This document shows, in pieces, positions 45,516 to 55,092 of a stretch of 64,000 bases of DNA; within the stretch, counting starts at the first letter, position 1; each line of letters opens with the position of its first letter. A program made the position numbers and the translations under genes. This stretch comes from Bacteroidota bacterium. Its GTDB lineage: Bacteria > Bacteroidota > Bacteroidia > B-17B0 > Aurantibacillaceae. Below the pieces are notes generated by a model. It saw only the letters and a list, made by a program, of their open reading frames with translations, ran no database searches and was not told the DNA's origin. The stretch spans positions 248,001 to 312,000 of the forward strand of contig JADJFB010000002.1 of assembly GCA_016708845.1 (NCBI GenBank), written 5' to 3'.

Positions 45516-46485
45516 CTAAAACGCGTTAATGTTAAACGAGGGATAAAAGGCTGCCTTTGCTGATTTTACATCCGCATTTGCTGCTTTTAATTCCATTTCG
45601 GCTTGTCTTATATCTGCTCGATTTATTAAAATATCCGAAGGTATTCCAGTGTTAATGGATGAAATGATGTTTTCTGAATTGATTGATGTATCTCGAACAA
45701 TAGCTTTAGGATATCCACCACATAAAAAATTTAATTTGCTTTCACATTCAATTAATTGTTGCTTTACATCTGCTAAAATAGTTTTAGAATTCAGTTGCGC
45801 ATTACTCACCTAATTCATTTGATTTACCTGTTTGCTTTTGTATAGTAACAATATCCAGAGCATCTTGTTGTAAAATAATATTATTTTCTAATATTTTAAT
45901 TTCATTATCCAATGCTAATAATTCGAAATAGGTTGTAGAAATTTCGGCAACTAAATTGGTAATAATTAAATCTTTACCATATTGACTGGCAATGAATTTA
46001 GAGGCCGCTGCCCTTTTTTTGTTTTTTAATTTACCCCACAAATCAATTTCCCATGAAGCCTGAAGTCCAACATAATAATCTGGTAGAGGATTAGGGATTT
46101 GTTGTTTATCATTAATATTAGTGGAAAATTTAGTATCGTAATTTCCAACACCATCCATGGTGTATTCGCCATTTCTTTCCAATGCAGATGCTCCAATTGG
46201 CAAACGACCCTTAGCAAATTTAATTCCAGCCCTCGAAATTTCTATTTTTTGTAGCGCGATTTTTAAGTCAAAATTATGTTTGAGAGCTGTGTCGATAATT
46301 GACACTAAATGCTTATCGAAAATTAATTCGCGCCATTTTAAAAGTTTAGCACTTGCTGAGTCGTTATTTAAGACATAGTTTTTTGGTAATTTATTATTTA
46401 TCGTTTTTGTTGTTAATTCTGTTGTTTTACAACTCAATAAAACACCAGATAATATTAAGATATATATCAGATTATTTTTTTTCAT
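45516..46485 (-). pseudogene. RND efflux outer-membrane factor lipoprotein, frameshifted and C-terminally truncated
   Basis: The N terminus has a type II signal ending LLSC and then the TolC/NodT-type order. SIIDTALKHNFDLKIALQKI and LQASWEIDLWGKLKNKKRAA form the first repeat. The second repeat begins ADIRQAEMELKAANADVKSA and stops after FYPSFNINAF. Normal members run to about 460 aa, so roughly 130 residues are lost. The frame also breaks near 45802 (NELG / SNAQLN). The loss coincides with the G/C island at 45.4 kb. Its start overlaps the end of the pump gene by about 14 bases, the usual operon order. Confidence 0.85.
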
Positions 46486-49400
46486 TATCAATAATAATTT
46501 CAGTGTTTATTTTCTTTTTTTTCTTTTCGCTTATACTTGCAAAGAGTACATATAATCCAGGAATAATAATTACTCCAAATAGAGTTCCGAATAACATTCC
46601 GCCAGCTGCCGCAGATCCAATGGTTTTATTTCCAATTGCACCAGCTCCAGAAGCTACCATCAAAGGAATTAATCCAGCAATAAAAGCAAAGGAAGTCATT
46701 AAAATAGGCCTTAAACGAGCTATGGCTCCTTCAATAGCTGCTTCAATAACAGTTCTTCCTTCTTTCTGTTTTAGGATAGCAAATTCTACGATTAGAATAG
46801 CATTTTTTCCTAATAAACCGATGAGCATAACCATCGCTACTTGGGCATAAATATTATTTTCTAAACCTAAAATGTATAATAAAAACAACGAACCAAAAAT
46901 TCCTATGGGCAGTGATAAAAGAACTGGCAGTGGTAATAAAAAACTTTCGTATTGCGCTGAAAGAAGTAAGTAAACAAACAATAAACAAATAGCAAAAATA
47001 AATACCACTTGATTTCCCGAGAGAATTTCTTCCCTCGTCATTCCCGACCATTCGTGCGAATAGCCACGTTGTAGTTTTTCTTTAGCTACTTCTTCAATGG
47101 CTTTAATGGCATCACCACTGCTATATCCATCGCCGCTTCTCCATTTAACATAGCTGACACATACATATTGTAACGTGTTAATTGTTCGGGCCCATATACC
47201 CGTTCGATTTTACAAAATAGAGAGTATGGAACCATTTCTCCATTTATATTTTTAACTCTCAACTTCAAAATATCTTCGGGTTGCGCTCTAAACTTCGGAT
47301 CGGATTGTAACATGACTTTATACTTTGTCCAAGGAATAAATTAGTTGCATAAAAACTTCCCATTAATGTTTGAAGATTGCTCATTGCATTATCTACAGTA
47401 ATGCCTTTTTTAGCAGCAACATCCTGATCAACGTGAATTAGATACTGTGGGAAAGTAGGATTAAAGCTGGTGAAAATGCTTTTAATTTCTTTTCGTTGTT
47501 TTACAGCTTCCATAAAATCCTGCGTTACTTTATAGGTTTCCTGTAAATTACCTGAACCAGTTTTATCTAATAAACGCAATTCAAAACCACTAGCATTTCC
47601 AAAACCAGGAACTGCTGGTGGAGGGAAAAACTGAATTTCAGCATCTTTTATGTGCTTGGTTTTTTCTTGTAAAAGAGCAATAATATCATCAGCTGTTTTT
47701 TCTCGGTCTTTCCAAGGTTTTAAACTAATGGTACTCATACCAAACGAAGCGCCAGAACCATCGGTCATCATACTAAAGCCTGCTAAGGTTGATGAAGATT
47801 CTATTTCTGTTATAGTTTTTGCTATATCATCAATTTGATTCATTACTTTTTCAGTTCGCTCAAGAGTGGCGCCAACAGGAGTTGTAACATTTACATATAT
47901 CGTCCTTGATCTTCTGTTGGAATAAAACCTGTTGGCAATACTTTTCCAACACCCCAAGTTGCAAAAGAAAACAGCGCCAGCACGCCAATCGTTACAACAC
48001 GTCTGTTTACTATAACATCTAATAATTTTCTATATTTTAATGCGATGGAATCATAATAACGATTAAAGCCGTCAAAAAAGCGAGTTAACCAGTTTTTAGG
48101 TTTAGGATGATGGTGATGGTTTACTAAAATTATAGCACATAATGCAGGAGTAAGTGTTAATGCGTTAATACCTGAAATTACAATAGAAATTGCCATCGTT
48201 ACGGAAAACTGTCGGTAAAATACACCAACAGGCCCATCTAAAAAAGCAACAGGAATAAATACTGCCGACATCACTAATGTAATAGCTACAATGGCGCCTC
48301 CAATTTCTCCCATTGCTTGCATGGTTGCTGTTTTTGGATCAGCATTGTTTTCTTCCATTTTGGCATGAACAGCTTCTACTACCACAATGGCATTATCCAC
48401 CACAATACTAATGGCTAATACCAATGCAAATAAGGTTAATAAATTTATTGAGAAACCAAATAGTTGCATAAAGGCAAAGGTTCCAATAAGAGATACAGGA
48501 ACTGCCAATACAGGTATTAATGTAGAGCGCCAATCTTGCAGAAATAAAAATACTACTAAGGCCACTAAAAGAAAGGCTTCAATAAGTGTTTTAATTACTT
48601 CGTGAATAGACGCATCTAAAAAACGAGACACATCGTAACTAATCGTGTAATCCATTCCTGGAGGAAAAGAGGTTGATTTTAAAAATTCTAATCGAGCTTT
48701 AATATTTGAAATAACTTCACTGGCATTTGAGCCGGGACGTTGTTTTAAATAATTGCAGCAGAAGGTTTTCCATTTTCTTTTGAAAGTACATCGTAGTCTA
48801 ATGAACCAAATTCAATATCTGCCACGTCTTTTAAGCGCAGCATCTCACCATTTTCAGATACTTTTATAACAATATTTTCGTATTGTTCTTTATGCGTTAG
48901 TTTACCAGTATAACGTAATACATATTGAAGGGATTGAGGGTTTCTCCCTGAACTTTCTCCAACTTTTCCTGGGGCAGCTTCTATATTTTGAGCTCGTAAA
49001 GATTGTATAATCTCTTCTGCAGAAATCTCGTACGCATCCATTCGCTGTGGCTTTAACCAAACTCGCATGGCATACTCTCTTTGCCCCATAATATCGCAAA
49101 GCCAACACCATCAATACGTTTTAATTCAGCTAATACATTAATATCGGCAAAGTTGTAAATAAATTTTTCGTCAAGTGTACTATCATTGCTTATTAAATTT
49201 AAATACATCAACATACTATTTACTTCCTTTTCTGTTGAAACTCCTGCTTTAATAACTTCCTCTGGTAATTCGTCTAATACTGTTGCTACACGATTTTGAA
49301 CATTTACAGCAGCTAAATCAGGATCAGTTCCAACTTTAAAATAAACTTGAATAATACTAGTTCCATCATTTCCTGAAACAGAAGTCATGTAGGCCATGCC

Positions 49401-49619
49401 TGGCACACCATTAATAGCTCTTTCTAAAGGCGTTACAACCGCTTTAGCACAAACTTCAGCATTAGCTCCTGTATATTTTGTTGTTACAGAAACCGCAGGC
49501 GGTGCAATATCAGGGTATTGCGTAACAGGCAACTGACTTAAAGCCAATACTCCCAACAAGGTTATAAATAATGATATAACCAATGATAATACTGGACGTT
49601 GTATGAATTTTTTTAGCAT
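46472..49619 (-). pseudogene. RND efflux pump inner-membrane protein (HAE1/AcrB type), five frameshifts
   Basis: The frames together cover a normal HAE1 pump of about 1,050 aa. They include MLKKFIQRPVLSLVISLFI at the start, PDIAPPAVSVTTKYTGA, the proton-relay helix LFALVLAISIVVDNAIVVVE and LIGLLGKNAILIVEFA near the end. The frame breaks near 49085 (one G missing), 48750 (one T on the minus strand), 47900 (one A), 47310 (one A) and 47105 (one G). All are one-base losses, mostly in short homopolymers. Corrected, each junction reads as normal family sequence. The substrate cannot be inferred. Confidence 0.88.
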
Positions 49620-49635
49620 GATAAATTGTCTTTAA

Positions 49636-50796
49636 TTATTTTTTACCTAATTGAGATATGATTGTTTTCATGCTAATAAAATTGGGTTGTATATTCATAC
49701 CGTTTTTAACATTTTGTATACCTTCAAACAAAATTTTGTCGCCTTCTATTAGTCCTTTTGAAATAATAAATAAATGAGGTAAACGATACATGGTTTCGAT
49801 ATTTCGAACTTCTAATTTGTTGTTTTTATCTAACACGTATGCATACAATTTATCTTGAATTTCGAAAGTTGATTTTTGAGGAATAACAATGGCATCGTCG
49901 TATTTTTTTAATAGTCTTATTTTACCACTTGCGCCATGCTTTATGATTTTACTTGGGTTTTTAAATCGAGCTCTAAATGCTATATTACCAGTGCTTTCGT
50001 CAATTTCTCCTTCTATGGTTTCAATCATACCTTTGTAGTTATGTTCTTTTCCGTCGGCTAATATCAATGCAACCACTTTTGAGTTAACGCTATCTTTTTC
50101 AATATTTCGAGCATAGTTTAAGTACTCTTTTTCAGATACATCAAAATAGGCGTAAACTTCATCATTTTCAGATATGGATGTTAGTAAGGTTCCTTCATCA
50201 ATTAAACTTCCAATTTTGTGTGGTATACGATTAATGATGCCGTTAAAAGGTGCTCGAATTTCCGTATTCTCCAACTTAAGTTTTGCGTGAGCTTGATGAG
50301 CTAGCGCTTCTTCTAAATTGGCTTTTTCAACTTCCAATTTGTTTTTAGCAATTTCAATTTCTGTTGATTATACAATTTTCTTTTCAGCTAATTGCAACAC
50401 GTTTTTCACTTCTAATTCTGCTGCATTTACTTGAGCAATAGTACTTTTGTAAATAGCTTTCGCTTTCGCTAATTCTTCAACATATTCTTTATTGTTAATG
50501 CTAAATAATAACTGACCTTCTTTTACATAAACACCTTCGTCAATGAGAAATTTTTCAAGATAACCTTTCACACGAGCCCGTATTTCTACATTTTGCAGCG
50601 CATGAATCTCCGTTACATATTCGGTATACGAAAAGGTATCAATTTTAATAGCTTCTGTCACAGGAAATGTTTCCTGTGTATTTTCTTTATTTTTATTTGA
50701 GTTACACGCGCTTAATAAAATAATGCTGCACGCAATTAAACTTATTATTTTCACAATAATTAAATGATTAAGTAAGATAGGCTGAAGCCTATGCAT
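49636..50796 (-). pseudogene. RND efflux periplasmic adaptor lipoprotein with an in-frame stop
   Basis: A lipoprotein signal (IIVKIISLIACSIILLSAC) is followed by the adaptor order: VEIRARVKGYLEKFLIDEG in the barrel-sandwich domain, a helical hairpin (VEKANLEEALAHQAHAKLKL), ENTEIRAPFNGIINR and the C-terminal beta-barrel. A TAA at 50368-50370 interrupts the hairpin in the same frame (I-V-stop-S-T-E-I-E-I), so this is a substitution and not an indel. GTG at 50754 is an alternative start closer to the signal peptide. It is the first gene of the efflux operon after a small hypothetical gene. Confidence 0.87.
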
Positions 50797-50839
50797 GAAT
50801 GAAATTGATTAATACAAGATAGAGAATGAGTAATAAAAA

Positions 50840-51172
50840 TTAACTCACTTGCGCTTCAGGAGGAAGCAATTGTATATCGTAAAAGATTCTTGGAATCAAG
50901 AAAGTAGATTGCATTTTTGGAAAGTGTTCAAAAAAATCAACTCCATTAACTTTTTGATTTTCTACAAAAAACAAATCTATATACTCTTCACTAAAATCTT
51001 TTTCCGAATCAGAACTTTCTTTTTCCGAAGAGAAATCACCACTTAAAACGATAGTGTTAAACTTAGTAGAGGTTGATAATGACGAATAAATAGTAATATA
51101 TGAGAGTGATAAAAATAAAATAGTGATCACAGAAAATGAAACACTCTTAATTATATTTTTACCTAATTTCAT
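50840..51172 (-). CDS. Hypothetical exported or membrane-anchored small protein, 110 aa
   Basis: I do not recognise this protein. MKLGKNIIKSVSFSVITILF gives one N-terminal membrane segment or signal, followed by an acidic Ser/Glu stretch (SSEKESSDSEKDFSEEY) and a hydrophobic C-terminal half ending IQLLPPEAQVS. An upstream Met at 51190 is possible. It lies directly upstream of the efflux operon on the same strand, 43 bases away, and might be co-transcribed. Confidence 0.55.
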   Translation of the reverse strand: MKLGKNIIKSVSFSVITILFLSLSYITIYSSLSTSTKFNTIVLSGDFSSEKESSDSEKDFSEEYIDLFFVENQKVNGVDFFEHFPKMQSTFLIPRIFYDIQLLPPEAQVS

Positions 51173-51260
51173 TTTATTATTCGTGTGCAAAGCTATTTGT
51201 TATTTCTTAATTTAACAGTAAAAATCTAAAAATATTTACATTTTTTAGCATTTTAATATT

Positions 51261-51947
51261 TTATTTTGCTGAAATTGTTGAAACAACACAATCAAATAAT
51301 CCTTTTTCATCGAATGAATCAGGGGTCAAAACATCCATAACATTGTATTCATGTAATTTAAATCTTGTAGTAGTTCCAATGGCAATAACCATTTGTCTGG
51401 GATCAACTTTATATTTATTATAATACGCTATAACATTAGAAGGACTGGTGAAAATTAAAATATCAGAAAACGGTAAATCAAAATCCGTTCTAATATTAGT
51501 TTTATATACATACAAATTGTAACAGGTATTTGTAAAAGCTAATTGTTTTTGTATGGATTGATAAGAATCAATTGCTTGAGGAAATAAAACGCTATCGTTT
51601 TGTAATGTTTCTCTAAATTCCTTAGCGATATTTAATAGGTTAACGCCTTTACCAATAAAATTAGCACTTATGTGATGTGTTTTTAAATGATTAGCTGATG
51701 AGTTACTGATAACTCCATACTTTACATCTTTTGGAACATCTGGATTTTGTGCAAAAAAATAATCTATGGCATTTTTACTTGTAAAAAATATCCAATTTGT
51801 TTGAGGGGTGTAAGAATATCTTATTTGAGTAATTTGAATTAGTGATTGATCAATAATTTTACAGTCCTCTTCTTTTGTAAGAGAAACGAAAGGACTATCC
51901 GAATTTAGTTTTCTTGATATAAATATACTTTTACCCTTTAGTTTCAT
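51261..51947 (-). CDS. hemD: Uroporphyrinogen-III synthase
   Basis: The 228-aa protein follows the HemD plan with two similar lobes. It begins KGKSIFISRKLNSDSPF, has NWIFFTSKNAIDYFFAQNP and GVISNSSANHLK in the first half, and DILIFTSPSNVIAYYNKY plus VIAIGTTTRFKLHEY in the second. HemD closes and inverts ring D in tetrapyrrole synthesis. Sequence conservation in the family is low, so the call rests on these two S-P/K-N-A/V segments and on length. It is divergent from the small-gene cluster at 52.3 kb. Confidence 0.82.
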   Translation of the reverse strand: MKLKGKSIFISRKLNSDSPFVSLTKEEDCKIIDQSLIQITQIRYSYTPQTNWIFFTSKNAIDYFFAQNPDVPKDVKYGVISNSSANHLKTHHISANFIGKGVNLLNIAKEFRETLQNDSVLFPQAIDSYQSIQKQLAFTNTCYNLYVYKTNIRTDFDLPFSDILIFTSPSNVIAYYNKYKVDPRQMVIAIGTTTRFKLHEYNVMDVLTPDSFDEKGLFDCVVSTISAK

Positions 51948-52145
51948 TATTGTTTTTTAAAAGGGCGAAAGTAGTAAAAGATTACACATGTAAAATAGTT
52001 ATTAAAAGTTAAATTCATTTTTTGTAAAATAATATAACTTATTTTTACGGCATACAAGAAATGAGTAATATTAATATCATATTAAAAGTATTATCCTTTT
52101 TTCCATCTATTGGAAGAAGTAAACTTTTTTTCTTCAAACAATAAA

Positions 52146-52205
52146 GCCTTTATTAATTAGGCCTCGTTGAAATTATTCAACGAGGAAAGAGTAACGCTCT
52201 TTTTA
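52146..52205 (+). ncRNA. Candidate small RNA or leader: tandem hairpins ending in a terminator
   Basis: This 366-base divergent spacer (51948-52313) has no ORF but holds three consecutive hairpins. GCCT/AGGC spans 52146-52162. CCTCGTTGAA-ATTA-TTCAACGAGG (52162-52185) is a perfect 10-bp stem. AAAGAG-TAACG-CTCTTT (52186-52202) is followed by Ts. A terminator between divergent genes implies an independent short transcript or an attenuated leader of the downstream cluster. No consensus promoter was found just upstream. Confidence 0.45.
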
Positions 52206-52313
52206 CAAAACACTTTAAGTATTTTTTTAAATTATTAGCAGAAGCTTAATACTAAAAAAAGTAGCGAACTATTGTGTCTAAATCATTTATTTAAAATTTA
52301 AACAAGTTTTATC

Positions 52314-52478
52314 ATGAGAACGCATGTAGAAATAAAAAAAATAGTTAGTCAATTAGAAAAAAAGGCTCAAGAGCATCAGCGAAAAATTGACATTATAAAC
52401 AGAATAAAATATATAATTAAGCAAGATGCTAACAAAACAGTAAACTCATCAAAAAACATAAACGAAGTAAACATTTAA
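52314..52478 (+). CDS. Small basic helical protein, 54 aa
   Basis: The ATG at 52314 opens MRTHVEIKKIVSQLEKKAQE, a strongly amphipathic charged helix of about 40 residues, and the protein ends NSSKNINEVNI. It has no signal or membrane segment and no recognised family. It lies six bases upstream of the first Gre-like gene, which supports translation as part of that cluster. Confidence 0.5.
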   Translation: MRTHVEIKKIVSQLEKKAQEHQRKIDIINRIKYIIKQDANKTVNSSKNINEVNI

Positions 52479-52484
52479 ATAAAT

Positions 52485-52856
52485 ATGAAACTATTGAAAC
52501 CTATTATTTCCGAATCTGTATATAAAATTCTTTTTAATTTAATTAGAAGAAAAAAAACAATAGAAGTTGAACCTTTAGGTGAAGAATTATCTAAAGCTAA
52601 AATAGTAAAAGATAATTTTTTGGATTCAAAAATTGTTAGCTTAAATTCAATTGTTGAATTTATTAGTTCTTCATTTAAAAAGCCAATGCGATTACAAATT
52701 GTATTGCCAGAAGAAGCGGATCTTAAGCAGAAAAAAATATCTATACTGTCTCCCATAGCTATAGCCTTATTGGGATTTAGAGAGACAGATCATTTTACGT
52801 GGAAAATGCCTTCTGGTATTAAAAAACTCACAATATTAAAAGTCCATAATTATTAA
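52485..52856 (+). CDS. GreA/GreB C-terminal-domain (Rnk-like) protein, copy 1
   Basis: The 123-aa protein has a short helical N terminus (MKLLKPIISESVYKILFNLI) and an FKBP-like Gre C-terminal domain: VSLNSIVEF, MRLQIVLPEEADLKQKKISI, LSPIAIALLGFRE and FTWKMPSGIKKLTILKV. It lacks the coiled-coil finger that Gre factors insert into the RNA polymerase channel. Like Rnk it would bind polymerase without stimulating cleavage. It is followed by a close paralogue 66 bases downstream. Confidence 0.85.
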   Translation: MKLLKPIISESVYKILFNLIRRKKTIEVEPLGEELSKAKIVKDNFLDSKIVSLNSIVEFISSSFKKPMRLQIVLPEEADLKQKKISILSPIAIALLGFRETDHFTWKMPSGIKKLTILKVHNY

Positions 52857-52922
52857 AACAGCTTTTCAATTTATACTTGCTATATAAAGCATTTTAAAAT
52901 AGACATATTAAATATAAGTAGT

Positions 52923-53285
52923 ATGAAACCAATTATTTCCGAATCTGTATACAAAACACTTTATAACTTGATTATAAAACAAAAAACTCCAGAGGTAAAA
53001 CAATTAGGAGAAGAGTTAACAAAAGCATTAGTAGTTAAAGATAATGCCTTACAAAAAGATATTGTAACAATAAATTCAGTTGTTGAATTTATTGACGATT
53101 CAGTGAACAAGCCAATTAAATTTCAAATTGTGCTTCCTGAGGAAACGAATCTTAGTCAACGCAAAATTTCGATTCTTGCTCCAATTAGTATTGCTTTAAT
53201 TGGGTTTAAGCAAGGAGCTCAATTTGCCTGGAAAATGCCCTCGGGAATTAAAAACATAAATATTTTAAAAGTCATAAATACCTAA
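52923..53285 (+). CDS. GreA/GreB C-terminal-domain (Rnk-like) protein, copy 2
   Basis: The 120-aa protein is a paralogue of copy 1, sharing KPIISESVYK at the start, ...QIVLPEE, RKISILAPISIALIGFKQG and AWKMPSGIKN. The two differ clearly in the middle, so the duplication is not recent. The next gene starts after six bases. It is probably part of a stress- or growth-related transcription unit, but the target is unknown. Confidence 0.85.
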   Translation: MKPIISESVYKTLYNLIIKQKTPEVKQLGEELTKALVVKDNALQKDIVTINSVVEFIDDSVNKPIKFQIVLPEETNLSQRKISILAPISIALIGFKQGAQFAWKMPSGIKNINILKVINT

Positions 53286-53291
53286 TTTATT

Positions 53292-53907
53292 ATGGAAATT
53301 TTATATATTCGTCATAAAGGAAAAATTGCACTTCTGCTACTGATAATCATATTCCTTGTAATATTTAGTTCTCAGTCATATAACGATAGTATTTCAAAAA
53401 TTGGAGATTCATTTAGTGAAGTGTATTCTGATAGAATAATAGCACAAGATTATATTTATAAAATGACTAAAATATTATACAAAGGTAAATTTGCATTATC
53501 TCACCAAATTACAGATAACTCGAAGAAAGATTTTTTATTTACAGATGCTGATAAATTGAAAATGTTATTGCTAATAAACAATTATGAGCAAGCTAACATC
53601 AAGTGAAAAAGTCATATTTAATGAGTTTAAAAATAGTATTTTAGTAATGATTGCTCTTGAAAAAAAATATTCGAAGGAACATCCATCTCTTGTAAGAGAA
53701 AATATATTTCAATCACAAATTTATTATCTTAATCAGTCCTTAAATCAATTAGATGAATTATCAGAAATTCAAATTTTGAGAGTAAAAGATTTAAATGATA
53801 ATTCACAAAAATTCTTAATCATTTTTGGGCACTTTTGTAATAGGTATGTACAAATGTTGATTTCCTCTAAATCATCAAGCCTAAAACTCTTTAAATTAAT
53901 TTTTTAA
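53292..53907 (+). CDS. Four-helix-bundle (MCP sensor-like) membrane protein, frameshifted
   Basis: The first frame starts MEILYIRHKGKIALLLLIII, a membrane helix, then a helical region (YSDRIIAQDYIYKMTKILYK). The second frame from about 53586 continues SSEKVIFNEFKNSILVMIAL and ALEKKYSKEHPSLV. Near 53830 the frame reads oddly; two compensating one-base changes would give LGTFVIGMVQMLIS, a second membrane helix. The plan of two helices around a periplasmic four-helix bundle matches the small MCP-like sensor proteins found in Bacteroidota. No cytoplasmic output domain is present. Confidence 0.6.
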
Positions 53908-53932
53908 TAAAAGACTAAGGAGGGATGGAATT

Positions 53933-54148
53933 TTGTTACTAGAAGGCCATTATGATAAAAATAGAAAACGATTTGGTCTATGGAAAGAGTATAATTCCGA
54001 CGGAGTGCTTTTAGCGGAGGAGTATTATCAAAAGGGAAGTCGTCATGGCGCATATATTTCTTATCACGAAAATGGAGCCATTTGGTGTAAGGGTAATTAT
54101 AAAAATGGCTTAAAAGATGGTGAATTTAAAATATATGATACACAGTAA
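53933..54148 (+). CDS. MORN-repeat (YwqK-like) small protein
   Basis: The 71-aa protein has three MORN-type units: GHYDKNRKRFGLWKEYNSDG, KGSRHGAYISYHENG and GNYKNGLKDGEFKIYD. The start is TTG at 53933, eight bases after a strong AAGGAGGG sequence. Alternatively ATG 53925 may be used if one T is missing at about 53931-53935. MORN units mediate binding, and YwqK-type proteins have been proposed as antitoxins or adaptors. It is the last gene of the small cluster. Confidence 0.65.
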   Translation: MLLEGHYDKNRKRFGLWKEYNSDGVLLAEEYYQKGSRHGAYISYHENGAIWCKGNYKNGLKDGEFKIYDTQ

Positions 54149-54248
54149 ATTAAACACACCCCCATAATTTTAAAACAGTTATTTCGAGTATAAAATCTTG
54201 TATTAAATCATAAATTACTTATTATAAATTTCAATGTAGTACGAAAAG

Positions 54249-54278
54249 AAAAAACCTCCAATACTCTTGGAGGTTTTT
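54249..54278. terminator. Bidirectional terminator after the small-gene cluster
   Basis: AAAAACCTCCAA-TACTC-TTGGAGGTTTTT is a perfect 12-bp stem with A and T tracts on both sides. Confidence 0.9.
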
Positions 54279-54310
54279 CATAATAACAAGCTATGGCAGA
54301 TAACACTAAA

Positions 54311-54342
54311 CAAAAAAACTGCCTACGCTGCGATTCGGCAGT
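54311..54342 (-). terminator. Terminator of the ECF sigma gene
   Basis: ACTGCC (54318-54323) pairs with GGCAGT (54337-54342), with an inner CGC/GCG. On the minus strand T7 follows. It starts six bases after the sigma-factor stop codon. Confidence 0.75.
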
Positions 54343-54347
54343 CAAGA

Positions 54348-54948
54348 CTAAATATAAATTTCAATATTTTTCTCTTCTAACATTTTCTTTAAGTTAATTA
54401 ACGCATAACGCATTCTGCCCAAAGACGTATTGATAGATACATTAGTTATTTCAGCAATTTCTTTAAAACTCATATCGTAATAGGTTCTCATAATCACCAC
54501 TTCTTTTTGGTCTTGTGGCAAATCATTTACAATAGAACGAATAGATTCTTTAAAACGTTTGGTTTCTTCGGCATCTTTTCCATTATCTGTATTGTCAGGT
54601 ATGATATCAAAAATACTAGTCTCTTCTCCTTCATCATTAATGACTGTGCTGATAGAAGGCATTTTTTTCACTTTACGGAAGTGATCAATAATTAAATTTT
54701 TAGCAATACGCAATATCCAGGGTAAAAATTTACCTTCTTCGTTATACTGTTGCTTTTTTAAAGTTTGAATCACTTTAAAAAATGTTTCCTGAAACACATC
54801 TTCCGTAAGCGCTTTATTGCGCGTAATTAAATAGATGTATGAAAAATATACGGCGTTTGTGACGTTTTACAAGAATAGAAAGTGATTCTTCATTACCATT
54901 CATGTAGAGCTTAACTAGCTCGTTATCTGAAAGAAGTTGCATAGACAT
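54348..54948 (-). CDS. ECF-type RNA polymerase sigma-70 factor, one frameshift
   Basis: The corrected protein has about 199 aa and starts MSMQLLSDNELVKLYMNG. Sigma region 2 follows (YIYLITRNKALTEDVFQETF, EGKFLPWILRIAKNLIIDHF), then an acidic linker and region 4 (DLPQDQKEVVIMRTYYDMSF, KEIAEITNVSINTSLGRMRY). The frame breaks at the A5 run 54842-54846; removing one base restores R-I-F-S-Y-I-Y-L. No anti-sigma gene is adjacent. The extended charged linker after region 2 is common in Bacteroidota members. Confidence 0.9.
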
Positions 54949-55051
54949 AGGACTACAATTAAATTATTGATTCAATAAAAATTTAAGTAGATGTCTATGC
55001 GATGGTAATAAGGGTTTAAGTTAATATGGTTAAAAGTACTAAATTTCGTTA

Positions 55052-55088
55052 AAACCCAATTGTTAATTTGGGTGAAACTATAGTTTCA
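55052..55088 (-). terminator. Hairpin and 16-bp palindrome after the START gene
   Basis: TGAAACTATAGTTTCA (55073-55088) is a perfect palindrome that begins just past the stop codon at 55093. Next to it, ACCCAA...TTGGGT (about 55053-55073) forms a short stem followed by TTTT on the minus strand, a plausible weak terminator. Confidence 0.5.
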
Positions 55089-55092
55089 GTTA

